This document shows, in pieces, positions 1 to 11,500 of a stretch of 64,000 bases of DNA. The translations under genes were made by a program, and so were the position numbers. Source of the DNA: Fulvia fulva (taxonomy: Eukaryota; Ascomycota; Dothideomycetes; Mycosphaerellales; Mycosphaerellaceae). The notes under the pieces were generated by a model. That model was not told where the DNA came from. It was given only the letters and a program-made list of their open reading frames with translations, and ran no database searches. Position 1 is the first letter of the stretch. Each line of letters opens with the position of its first letter. The stretch lies in assembly GCF_020509005.1 (NCBI RefSeq), contig NC_063014.1:4154001-4218000 (forward strand), given 5' to 3'.

Positions 1-412
1 GAACTGTGTAGGAGACTATATGTCTAGGGACTGTACATCGACTACGAGACGGTGCGCGAACTGTCCGGGGCACCACCTATCGTATAGTGCGGAATGCCTA
101 TAGCGGAAACTAGCGAAAAACAAGGCAATCACAAACAGAACCGTCGCCCCAAGATTCTACGGCGACCGTAAGGCTAGCCCACACCGGAACTAACTAGCGG
201 CGGTCGGGCACAAGCGCCCTAGGGCCGAGAACGATGTAAAGGATGCGCAGCCTAGGGCGTACGGGAGGCCACGTGCTCTGCTAGCTACGGCGAGGGAATC
301 TAACTAGGCCCGGCTCCCCTTTAGTACACAGCCGATAGGCGTAGACCAGGACGTACAGGGCAGTAGGACACAGGACGATACAGAGGAAATGATTGTCGAT
401 GCCGATGACTAG
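1..412 (+). pseudogene. LINE ORF1 (gag-like) C-terminal fragment, family A copy 1
   Basis: The window opens inside the zinc-knuckle region of a Tad1-like LINE ORF1, an RNA-binding nucleocapsid-like protein. Read in phase 2, it shows a Cys-x3-Tyr-x4-Cys knuckle followed by a Cys-x2-Cys-x3-His-x6-Cys knuckle. These line up with the second and third knuckles of the intact ORF1 at 7320-8579. The Tyr replaces the knuckle His (CAT to TAT), a RIP-type change, and a TAG interrupts the frame soon after. The reading frame ends with TAG at 410-412, eight bases past the ORF2 start at 405, so the two ORFs overlapped. The upstream part lies outside the window. This copy is not functional. Confidence 0.8.
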
Positions 413-3400
413 CCTCGACACGCTTAGCATCATCTAGTATAACGTCAACCATAGCAAGGATATAGTCCAGAACCATTTCCTACACGAGGCGGACCCGCGC
501 GTCCACTACGTCCTTACAATCCAGGAGCCATAGATTAACCCGCACTATAAGAGACCAACGACCTGCAAGTCACCAGGCTACACGACATGCCTACGAGGCG
601 ACGGCAGACCCCGCACGTGCTTCTATGTCAGCAAGGACATACTAGAATCCGACTGGGAGGTAGTGTACTACGCAGACGAAGAAGGCGGGGGCGATATTAC
701 CTCCCTCCACGTAGGTAGCACCTGGATACACAACCTATACATGCAACCGCCAGCCTCGAGGTCTAGCCGCGACCTAGGGGTCTGCAGACACCTAGACAGT
801 GCGCTTAAGAGACAAGGGTGCCACATCGTAGTAGGAGACTTCAACATACACCACCCTTCCTAGGAAAGCCTTATGCAGCCGCACCCTATAGCCGACGAAG
901 TACTCGACTTGATGGCGAGCAACGCAATTGCCCTCAATACCCCGAAGGACCTGGGCACCTGGAAGAGAGGGGGACTCCAAGGCACGATCGACCTCTCCTG
1001 GATCTCAGATAGCCACTACCACACGGTAACCTACTATGGGATCGAACATGAACTCGAGGCGTCGTCAGACCACATGCCAGTCAGGACCTCTATTGCGACA
1101 CAGATACAACGCACACCAGCGAGAACCCCTAAGCCAAACTGGGGAAAGGCCCACTGGGCCAACATCCAGGCGTACCTCGATGACTCTAAGAGGCTAGTCC
1201 AGATCGCGTAGCAGCAATACAACAGTAAAGACGAGATAGACGAAGCAGTCTAGGGGTTGACAGACGAAATAAGAAAAGCGACCTCACTTCACGTTCCGCT
1301 TGCCCAACTAACGACATAGTCCAAACCATACTGGACGCCGGAGTGCACTACGGTAGTAAGAGAAGCAAGGAGAGCCCGCCGGGTGTGGACGAGCAGCCAT
1401 AGCGAGGAGGCCTGGAACGTATACAGGGAGGCATGCCAACAGAAGAAAGCTATAATACGGAGGGAGAAAGCAGTCGGCTGGAGGGCCACAGTGGAAGAAA
1501 TCGCCGGCAAGCTAGAGAGGATGTGGAAGCTAGCGAAATGGGCCCGACAGGACCCTACACAGGGCCCCTCCTTCTCTGTCCTAGCGCTACAATCGCCTAG
1601 TGGCCCGGTTAGCGACCCCGAGGCCAAGGCGCGTCTACTAGCTAGCAAGTTCTTCCCACCCCCAGTCGAGGCTGATCTAAGCGACATAAACAGCTCTACT
1701 CCCCTAGCCCCTAGCATCGCGGTCTAACAGGAGGTGTCCGAGGGAGAAGTTACCGCTGTGCTAAGGAAGTTGCCGGCGAAGAAAGCCCCGGGGCCGGATG
1801 GGATCCCAAACGAGCTACTAAAGAAGTATAGAGATCAACTAGCCCTAGCAGTTGCAGCGATCTTCAACGCCTGCCTACAGACCGGATACCACCCGATAGC
1901 TTTTAAACAATCGACGACAGTGGTCCTACGCAAGCCGCAGAAGGAAGACTATACGTAGGTGAAGTCGTACCGCCCAATTGCGCTCCTTAACACTCTTGGG
2001 AAGGCGCTTGAGAAGCTGGTTGCAACGAGACTCTCCGAGGCGGCAGAGGAACACTCCCTACTCCCGGACACCCAGATGGGTGCGCGCCCACAGCGATCGA
2101 CGCTATCCGCGATGGAACTTATCACCTCTCAGGTAAAGGCCATCTGGTATAAGAATAGGGACAAGGTGGCTTCCTTACTTAGCCTAGACATATCGGGAGC
2201 CTTCGACTACGTGTCACACCCGCGGCTTCTCTACATCCTAAGGTCGAAAGGACTCACTGAGTGGCTTGTCAACTTCGTACGGTCCTACCTCCAAAACCGC
2301 AGTACGTCGATCCTGGTCGGCCAGTACAGAAGCCCATTTCAAGCAGTCCACACTGGAATCCCGCAAGGCTCAACGCTAGTACCTATTCTGTTCCTCTTCT
2401 TTATAGCGACGCTGCTCCCAGCCCTAGAATCCCAGAACACCGCTGCGAGCGGCTTCGTAGACGACACAAACATCCTAGCGTGGTCTTCCTCGACTGAGGA
2501 GAACTGTAGGCTACTAGAAGAGAAGCACAAGATCTGCGAGGACTGGGCTAGGAGGCACGGGGCTCGGTTTGCCCCAGAAAAGTACAATCTGATACACTTT
2601 ACGCGCCGGCCACGGTTCCACAATATGCAAGCTTCTATCCAGATACAGGGGCACACGACTAACCCGGCAAATCAGCTCAGGATCCTCGGACTATAGGTGG
2701 ACCCGGCGCTACGGTGGAGGAAGCACGTACAGGCAATATTACGGAAAGCTGAACAGAATATGGCATCATGCCAGAGGCTCACTGCGTCCACATAGGGGGC
2801 GGACTTCCGGCAGTCACGACTTCTATATACGGCTATTGTACGGCCAGTCCTTACCTATGGCAGCCAAGTGTGGTCCTTAGGCGAGAGGGCCTGCCTATCG
2901 AAGGGACTCGTCGCGCCGCTAGCGAAGATCCAAAACCAATGCCTAAGGAAGGTCACCGGGGCATATAAGTCGACACTAACGAGGATGCTTAAGCACGAGA
3001 CCGCTATACCGCCGATCGACCTATACATCCAGGGACTACGGACCTCCTACTTAGGCAAGTCGGCACAGTACCTAGTACAGAAGGTCATCGCCAGTGCAGT
3101 CGCAAGGGCCCGCGAATCAGTACCAGCGCACAAGGGCATTCGACCCGGAAACGAGCCGAACTACCGGGCAAGGGACGAACAGCTAGCAACACAATAGGAA
3201 GGTGAGAAATCGTTTGTAGAGCAACTATGGAAAGAGAGGTGGAACAACCAGGTTGTAGGGCATAGTGGACGCCCTTAGCCAGCGGGACAACCTAAGGAAT
3301 GGTCAGCTACAAAATCCGCGGTCAAGCACCCCCCGAAGCTCATCCACTACCGCCTTACGAGGGCATAGAGTAGCATAGCAACCCAACTGCGAAGCGAACA

Positions 3401-3716
3401 CATCGGCCTCCAGGGGTACCTATCATAGAGGAAGGTTCTAGGATACACGAATACTAGCTGCCCCTACGGCTATCGCTCCCAGAACGTACGGCACGCACTC
3501 CTCGTCTGTCCGAGGTGGTCGCTAGGAAGGGGGGAGTGGATGGCAAAGGCGAGGAACCGGACGATTGGGGCACTTCTTAACAACGCTGAAGACCTACGGC
3601 GCATTACGAACTGGATACTAGAGAAGGGCTGGCTAGAACAGTACCGCCTAGTAGGAGCAGTGTAGGAAGAGAGGACACGACGCAGCGCGACGAGACCGGC
3701 TAGGAGCGGGGGCTAA
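405..3716 (+). pseudogene. LINE ORF2 (endonuclease-reverse transcriptase), RIP-inactivated, family A copy 1
   Basis: Full-length ORF2 of a Tad1-like LINE. From ATG 405 to TAA 3714-3716 there are 1,103 codons with no net frameshift. All long open stretches (663-863, 873-1211, 1383-1727, 1734-1958, 1959-2696, 2868-3197) lie in this one phase. The endonuclease keeps GDFN near 835 and SSDH near 1066. The RT keeps DISGAFD, GIPQGS and FVDD (about 2454-2465). The C-terminal Cys-His motif near 3460 reads CPYGY where the intact copy reads CPCGY, so one zinc ligand is lost by TGC to TAC. The interruptions are mostly TAG at Gln or Trp positions, the signature of CpA to TpA mutation. No RNase H domain is visible, as in the intact copy. 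It is dead but was once full length. Confidence 0.85.
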
Positions 3717-3895
3717 CGGGGTAGTGACATGGACTACGTACGTTCAGAGGGAAAGCTAATCTAGACAAGGAGTAGTCGGGGGCGGGAAGGGTTTTCACCT
3801 ATTCGGGTTTCCCTTTGTACATAACAATAGATATATACCTGCATAGGCCGGATAGGGTCCTAGAACAGGGGAATGACAAATCTATCTATCTATAT
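3717..3895 (+). repeat. LINE family A 3' UTR and (ATCT)n tail
   Basis: Non-coding 3' end of copy 1. It ends in a short (ATCT)n tail at about 3878-3894 instead of poly-A. The same 3' end in reverse complement opens the minus-strand copies at 18875, 41508 and 55798. This defines family A and gives its strand. Confidence 0.8.
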
Positions 3896-6363
3896 TAAGG
3901 GCCGGAGTAACGGCGTATGTTATTCCGCTATATACTATATAACCGAGGTAATCTGTTCCGCTACTTGATCTAGCTAAGCTATCGTCTTGAGTTCGCTATA
4001 CTACGGTAGGTTTACTCTTAGGAAGTCTCTTATATCGTCCTAGCGTACCTTCTTCTAGTTATAGCGTAGTTTGCTTACTAGCTCTTCTATTGCCTTCACC
4101 CCTAGCGTCGTTCAAATAGGGATATAGTCTAAGGAGGCCTCTAGCGCGTAGTTCGGTCGGCATTAGACTAGTCTCTCTTTAAGTTCTCGTAATATAAAGT
4201 ATAGGTCGATAATACTTATACTTATACGGGCCTTCTATATCTCTATTCCCTTAAGTATTACTAAGGCCACTCCGTAGCGTACGGTTATATCTAGTAGCTT
4301 TCCCCCTAGAAACGCGTACGGGGGAGTGAAGTCGAGTCCCTACTATAGGTAGTAGAGGTTAAAGTCGCCGAGGAGTACTTACTTCGTATCTTAGCTTAGG
4401 GTCCGCTCTAGGTAGGCGAGGGTTCCTAGTTCCCTACTCGTTCGACCCTACGGTAGCGGGTTATAGACATTATAGATCTAGATAGAGCCTTATGTCGTGT
4501 CGATCTAGATTAATATTATGTCTCCTAGGTTACCTTACTACGGTAGTATAACCTTCTACGACTCAAGGTCTATAGTCTTACTTACGTATATATATATCCT
4601 CGGGATAACGCCTCGTACGCCCGCGATTACGGTATAGTATCTCTAGTTATTATAAGTGGCTAGGAGTCCTACGTAGGGGTTGATCTATAGTTCCTATACC
4701 GTAATAACGTAGTACCGTAGCGGGTCTAGCTCTTATAGAAAGTAGCGCTAGACTTTGTCTCTACTTTTGTTTACGGTATACTATACGATAGTAATGTCGT
4801 CGTATAGTATTATTTGTTATCCGTAAGGTCTATTTCCGTACTAACCTACTATATCTCCTAAGCCTATATCCCGCTATCCGGCTAGCCCTAGGACCGCTAG
4901 GGCTCCCTAAAGATTCGTATTTGGCCTAGTTCGTTAGTAGCCTAGTGAAGGTGTCTAGGCCTACTAGGAGGTAGATACGTTTAAGGTTAGGTTCCCTTAT
5001 TTAACTCTTCCGCCCTCTTTCTCTTACTCGGCTCGAAGCCCTTATATACGGTAGGTCCCTCCTACTATCGTTAGGGGTACCTAGCTAGTATAGAGATCCT
5101 TACTTGTCTCGCTTATTCTTATACTACTGTTCTAGCTAGGCGTTAGTTTAAATACGCTAGGTACCTTCTACCCTAGTATATATACCTACTCTCCTTTTTA
5201 GACATTCCCTTCCCTAGTATAGGCCTATGTAGTAAGGGCACCTTAGGGTCTTCTCCCCGTATTTTAGGGCTATATAACCGTACTATTAGTATTAGAAGTA
5301 TTGTAGTATCCTATAGCTACTCTAATAGATCTCCGTATCTTTTCTCTCGTAGTTCTAGAATAGCCTATTGTCTAGTATCTAGTTAGCTTATCCTACTGTC
5401 TCTACCTAGTTAATAAGCGATAATTACGTCTTCTCTCGGTCTACTGTCTTATATAACTATACCGCCTTCGTTAGTCGTACTCCTAGGGATATGTTCTAGT
5501 TCTATACTTAGAGTTAGGGAAGGTCTTCGACCTTAAATGTCCTAGGGACCCCATAGGCAATAACGGTATACTATAAGTAGGAAACTCGTACCGACTTCGC
5601 GACTTTAGTAGTCCACACCTTATTAGTCTCTAGTTTTCGTCGATTAGACTCTTATACGGTAAAGAGTCTTACTACGCCTATTACCTCTACCTTCGCTCTA
5701 ACTACTTACTTTTAGCCGATTCTATCGACAATCTCCTTACTTATTAGGGCTACGATCTCTTGTTTCTCTACCGGATTAGTAATATATAGGCGTACCGTAT
5801 TACTAATCTTCGTAGAGGGTGAATTCTTACCTACTACTACTATTACCTATATAGTTAGTCTCTAGGCTACCTTCTATATTACTTATTAGATTGTCTTCGG
5901 GATTTAGTATAATAGCGCTTTTAGCGCTCCTAGTAGCTATACTATAGTACTCTTATATACCCGAGCTAGGTGTTCGTTATCCCCTAGTAAGTTTTCCGCC
6001 TCCGTATATAGGGTCGTCTACGCTATATTATTTGTCGTTAGCCTCTACTTTCTATATAGTAGGCCTTAGCTTATGTCCTAGGTTTTTCCTTAGTTTGTTC
6101 CTCGGCTTAGCTCTTAGTACTAAATGTTTATAAGGCTATAGCTCTCGTTAGTTACTATCCTCCGCTACTATTCGGGGTAAGGTCGCGCTTCCTAATTAGG
6201 TAGTTGTCCTCCGTAGCTCCGTAACTCTAGGGTCTACCGTTAGGGGAACGGAACCTTAGTTTTAGGGTTCTTTATACTACGATTACGCCGCCGCTAGCGT
6301 AGGCGGGTCGCTACTACTTAAGTAGATTACTTATCTTAATAAGGGCTCTCGAATAGATAGTCC
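3896..6363 (-). mobile_element. LINE family B, 5' half (ORF2 endonuclease, ORF1, 5' UTR), RIP-mutated
   Basis: This minus-strand stretch matches, base for base apart from scattered C/T and G/A changes, the 5' half of the near full-length family B LINE at about 50898-53363. About 3896-4800 is the endonuclease part of ORF2. About 4800-6200 is ORF1, and the rest is 5' UTR ending at the shared motif near 6363. It starts abruptly at the tail of copy 1, so copy 1 probably inserted into it and the 3' half would lie left of the window. TAG/TAA stops are dense and no open frame survives. Confidence 0.7.
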
Positions 6364-7320
6364 TCGTAGATATATTAGGAACCCGATCCGTCGAGGTATA
6401 TCGAGTCGCGTTAGTAGTTACTATTCGTCTCGGGTCGTACGCGTACGCTCTACTATACGTATGTCTAGATTATATAGCTTAGCGATCTAAGGGCGGTAGA
6501 ACTTAATAATACGGACAAGGCGTAAGATAGGGCGTAAACGTATTAATACCTTAGAATCGAATAAGTTCTATAAAGAAGAGAAGATAAGAAAGTCGCGAAG
6601 CCGCGATAAAGTAAACGTCGAGGTTAGGGTCTAGTAACTACTACGGTCTAATACTACCGTATAGAATAGGCCCTAATCCTTAACTCTATACCTTAATACG
6701 GCGTCGGCCGCTACCTTAGGGGTCAAATCTACTACGGGCATAAGATACTTCCTCTTAGTAAGTCTAAGGTTAGGGTAAGGATAGCGTTATACTTTACGCC
6801 CTTAGTACTATAACTATCCGGTAGCTCTATAATATAATCGAGTACTACCTCCTTATAGGTACCCGAGGGTACGGGTAACTATCGGAGTATACCTTAGTAC
6901 GTATTATAAAAAGCCTTAGATCGTATATATAGGTAACAATTCTTAACGTACTTAGCGACATCTACTACTAGACTAGGCTAGTAGTACGTACGCGTAAGTA
7001 GGTCGACTATCTTCTTATACCTAGGATACCTAGCTAATAGAGTATCGTAGTACCTCGCTATTAGCTCCGGACGAAGCTTATACGGTACGTATATACGTCC
7101 TTAGATCTTAATTAGGTCACCGTCTAACTTATAGTCGCTAAGCGAGATATAGCTAGAGCCTTCTAGGTTTTATAGTAAAGTACGAGTATTATCGTCTAGG
7201 ACCTTCGTAATACCGTACGCTAGCTCGTCTTTAGTATAGGCTTCCTCGATAAGTTCTTCGATAGAGGCCTCGTTTACTTCGAGTACGTAAAGTACTAATT
7301 AATACTAGTCGGCCGTAGTA
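6364..7320 (-). mobile_element. Ty3/Gypsy remnant: LTR piece and truncated integrase
   Basis: On the minus strand, about 7320-6640 reads as a decayed integrase: the tail of RNase H and linker, then an HHCC zinc-binding segment (RYYDTLLARYP, then KKIVDLLTRTYY, then a Cys near KYVKNC), then the start of the DDE core up to a VVLDR motif, the family's 'SDRG' position. There the protein stops and LTR sequence begins: about 6480-6636 is nearly identical to 14097-14250. The integrase C-terminus and chromodomain are therefore deleted. Stops are frequent. About 6364-6480 is further LTR-like sequence of uncertain limit. The gag end of what may be the same element lies beyond the intact LINE, at 12163-14325. 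Confidence 0.6.
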
Positions 7321-8579
7321 TGATAGCGATCGCAGGAAACGACCAGGAGCAGGAGAGTAACGAGTGGAAGGAGGTCTGCAGGAAGGCAGAAACAATGGCA
7401 ATGGCAGGAGATGGCGAGCACCCAGAAAGAGCACTTAAGGGGATGATTTTGGAGCTCCTTGGAGGGCTAAAGGCACTAAGGAGCCAAACAGGACAGATCA
7501 TTAACAGGACAGTAGCAGCAGCAGCAAAGAAGAGGACACAGGAAGGCCAGAAACTAAGCCAACCAACCTGGGCAGCAGTTGCAGCCCAAAACCCTCCCCC
7601 CCAGAAAACAGCTATCAAGGTCTACATTTCCGACCAGCAAGAGCAGAAAGAGATTGAGGGCCTGTCAGGCAAGGAGATCATACAGAAGATTGGGATACAA
7701 GGCATCATTGGAGCCAGGAAAGAGAAGGGAGGTGTCCTTAAGCTGTTCACAGCACAGGAGCAAGACAGGAAGAGGCTAGAGACACAGAAGGAGTGGACAG
7801 TCAAACTAGGCAAGACGGCTAAGGTCTCACACCAACAAAATATGGTTATTGCCCATGGGATGACCACAAAGTTTGACATTGAAGGAGACCTTAAGAGGCT
7901 GCAGGACCAGAACCAGGCTGTATGCCCAGGGCTACAGATCACAAAAGCAGCATGGGTCAACAGAAAGACAAAGGACACAAAGAGAGAGTCTTCTCTAGTG
8001 CTCTGGATAGGCACTGTAGAACAGGCAAACACCGTGCTTGACAAGGGCATCTTCTGGGAATGCGAAAGAATGGACACAGAAATCCATAGAAGCACCCACA
8101 GACTACTGCAATGCTTCAAGTGCCAACAGTATGGTCATATCTCTACTAGATGCCCAAGCCAAAAGGACACTTGTTCCCACTGTGCTGGTAGCCACAAAGT
8201 ACAGAATTGCACAGCCCCAAAGAGTGAAGCCAGATGTGCATGCTGTGGAAAGAAACACCCTTCCTGGTCCCAAGACTGCACAGCTAGGATTGAGGCAAAG
8301 AGTAGGGCAAGAGAAGCCAGGATCAACACCCCTATCAGATTCCAGACAGGGACAATCACCCAAGAACCCCTAAGGACTGTCTACAACCCTCTGAAAAGAG
8401 GCAGAACAGAAGAGACCACACAGGCCCAAGGCCACCCTGCTATGGGTAGACCAAAATCAATTGTGGTTGCAGGAAGAGACCCGTCACAAAGCAGGCTCAA
8501 CCTTACCACAATCCCAAATAGCAGCCAGCAGCAGGAAGCACGAGAAGACCAGCAGGAGACCAGCATGGATGAGTCATGA
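7320..8579 (+). CDS. LINE ORF1, gag-like RNA-binding protein with three zinc knuckles
   Basis: A 419-residue protein expected to coat LINE RNA in the ribonucleoprotein that returns to the nucleus. Residues 1-95 are charged and helix-prone. About 98-260 is a conserved basic domain also readable in the RIPped copies, for example at 37150-37750. Three zinc knuckles follow: C265-x2-C268-x4-H273-x4-C278, C285-x2-C288-x3-H292-x4-C297, and C306-x2-C309-x3-H313-x6-C320. The tail is Gln- and Arg-rich. The ATG at 7320 uses the last flank base, so the native start may lie upstream in a complete element or at the internal Met codons just downstream. The stop TGA (8577-8579) overlaps the ORF2 ATG as ATGA. 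Confidence 0.9.
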   Translation: MIAIAGNDQEQESNEWKEVCRKAETMAMAGDGEHPERALKGMILELLGGLKALRSQTGQIINRTVAAAAKKRTQEGQKLSQPTWAAVAAQNPPPQKTAIKVYISDQQEQKEIEGLSGKEIIQKIGIQGIIGARKEKGGVLKLFTAQEQDRKRLETQKEWTVKLGKTAKVSHQQNMVIAHGMTTKFDIEGDLKRLQDQNQAVCPGLQITKAAWVNRKTKDTKRESSLVLWIGTVEQANTVLDKGIFWECERMDTEIHRSTHRLLQCFKCQQYGHISTRCPSQKDTCSHCAGSHKVQNCTAPKSEARCACCGKKHPSWSQDCTARIEAKSRAREARINTPIRFQTGTITQEPLRTVYNPLKRGRTEETTQAQGHPAMGRPKSIVVAGRDPSQSRLNLTTIPNSSQQQEAREDQQETSMDES

Positions 8580-11500
8580 TTGAGACACCTAATCTTACCA
8601 CTATCCAGTACAACGTCAACAAAAGCCAGCACAAGGTCCAGAGAAGCTTTCTCCAAGCACTGGACCCAAAGAAACACCTAGTTATTGCAGTCCAGGAACC
8701 TTGGATCAACAGCAAATCTAACAGACCATCTACTGCTAACGACCCAAGGTATCACACACTCCTAGCCAAACAAGGCACCCCTAGAACATGCATGTACATC
8801 AGCAAAGAGATGGCAACAGACAGCTGGGAACAAATCCAACAGGAAGGGGGAGACATCACCTCAGTCAGACTCAACACCAACCAAGGCAGCATCCACATCC
8901 ACAGTGTATACAACCCACCCCCCAGCTCCAGAAGCAGCACCCAGCTGGGCACACTACAACAGCTGCCAGACATCCTGCAGAGTGACTCCCAACACATCGT
9001 GCTGGGAGACTTCAACTTGCACCATCCTACATGGGGATCAGACTTTGCACCTGCCCATCACTTCCTAGCTAACAGACTCCTCTCCACTACCCAAAGCAAC
9101 AACATGCACCTAGTTACCCCAAAGGGCCTAACTACCTGGTCACAGAGAGCAAGCTCAAGCACCATTGACCTGTGCTTTGCATCACATGACCTGCAGCAGA
9201 AGGTCACCAGATGCTGGGTTAACCAGGACTTGGAGTCCTCATCAGATCACCTCCCAATTCAGGTGGAGTTTGAAACACAGACACAGCAGGAAGGAGACCT
9301 AGAACCTCAGCTGGCCTGGAAGGCAGCCAACTGGGAACAGATCAGACAAGACCTGGAACAGAAGCTAGCTGGACTAGAGACCAGGAGACTGGAAACAGCC
9401 TTAGACATAGACCAAGCAGTGGCAGAACTGGTTAGAACAATGCAGGAAACTGCGGCAGCCCACACCAGAGAAAAGAAACAGTCACTGTACCAGAAGCCAT
9501 TCTGGACAAAGGAATGCTCAGAGAAGGTCAAGGCAGCCAGGCAGGCCAGGAGAGCCCTTACCCAGAGCCACTCCCAGGAAGCATGGGACAGATACAACCA
9601 GGCAACCAGAGACAAGAAGGCCCAGATCAAGAGGGACAAGATGCTGGAGTGGAGGTCAACAGTTGGATCCATTACCCAGAATCCTGAGAAGATGTGGAAA
9701 CTAGCAAAGTGGGCAAGACAACCCACACAGGACAGAAACATGCTGCCCCAGTTTCCAAACATTGAAGACCAGGAAGGAGTAATCCAACACACTCTCCCAG
9801 GAAAGGCACAGGCATTGGGGAAACATTTCTTTGGCACACAGGTAGAAGCTGACCTGCAGGATCTGGAGGGCAGTGTGTATCCAACACCACTAGAGCAATC
9901 CTGCACAGTGGGAGAGGGAGAGATCAAGAGCATCATTAAGACACTCTCAGGAAACAAGGCCCCGGGACCAGATGGGATTCCAAACTTGTTCATCAAGACA
10001 TGCAAGGACCAGATCTCCCCTGCACTGTCAAACATCTTTTCACAGTGCATGGCCCAAGGACACTGCCCTAAACACTTCAAGGAGTCACTGACTGTGGTCT
10101 TGAGAAAACCACAGAAAGAGGACTACACAAAGCTAAAGGCATACAGACCTATTGCCTTGCTCAACACACTAGGCAAACTCCTGGAAAAGATCATAGCAGA
10201 AAGGCTGACAAACCTAGCTGAAGAACATGGAATCCTTCCTGAAGAACAGATGGGAGGCAGGAAACAAAGATCAACACTAACAGCTGTGGAACTTATCACA
10301 GAGCAGATCAAGACCCTATGGCACTTTGGGAACAACAAAGCAGCCACACTCCTCTCACTAGACATATCAGGAGCTTTTGACAATGTCTCACACCAGAGGC
10401 TGATCCACATCCTGAAACAGAAGGCTATCCCCAACTGGACAGTCCAGTTCATCCAGTCCTTCCTTAGAGGCAGAACCACAAGACTAAGACTGGGCAGATA
10501 CAAATCTGACAGCATGCCTACAGAGACAGGAATCCCACAGGGATCAACAATGTCTCCAATCCTGTTTCTCCTCTTTATGGCAGACCTGCCAGCAAAGCTA
10601 AACTCCAGAAACACATCAGCCTCAGGGTTTGTAGATGACACAAACATCCTAGCCTGGTCAGACAGCACAGAAGAGAACTGCAGAATCTTGCAGAAGAAAC
10701 ACAAGGAATGTGAGGAATGGGCCAGGAAACATGGAGCCAGATTTGCCCCAGAGAAGTATCAACTCATCCACTTCAGTAGAGCCAGAAACAGACACAATAT
10801 GCAAGCCCCAATCACTATTCAGGGACACACAACAGAACCCTCAAGTGAATTAAGGGTGCTAGGAATATGGATGGATCCAAAGCTCAGCTGGGGACCACAG
10901 GTCAAGAAAGCACAGGCAAGAGCAGACAACAACAGGCAATCAATTGACAGGCTTACAGCCTCCACATGGGGAGCCACATTTGCGAAAGCAAAGGTTATGT
11001 ACAAGGCCATTGTGAAGCCAGCCATGCTATATGGAGCCCAGATCTGGTCAGCCCAAGACAAGATCCCAAAGAGAATTGCAGATCCCATCAGCAGAGCCCA
11101 AGCCTCCTGTCTGAAAAAGGTGCTTGGAGCATACAAGTCAACTCCAACAAGGGTGGTCGAAATGGAGTCTGGCTCCCCACCAGCCAAGCTCTACCTTCAA
11201 GGGTTGAGATACCAGTATGCAGGAAAGACGTCTGCATACCCAGCCCAGCTAGTAATCCAGAAGGCAGTCAACAAAATCAGGAGCCAGTGCACAAGAAGGC
11301 ACCGACAAGCAAGACCCAATCCAGCCCCACAGAAGCAGCAGGACCTGCAGAAGTTCAAAGAACTAACAGAACAGCTGCACCTAGCCCAGCAGGAACAGGA
11401 CAGAAGGGCTCAAGGGAGAGGATCAGCAGCCAGCCAAGGGAAGAAGCAACAGTCTCTAGCTGAAAGGATGGCAGGACTCCTCTGGAAGACTGAATGGACA

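Noticed and set aside
9307..10080. 257-codon minus-strand frame opposite LINE ORF2
   Set aside because: Antisense shadow of a conserved coding region; Cys/Ser/Leu-rich with no domain.
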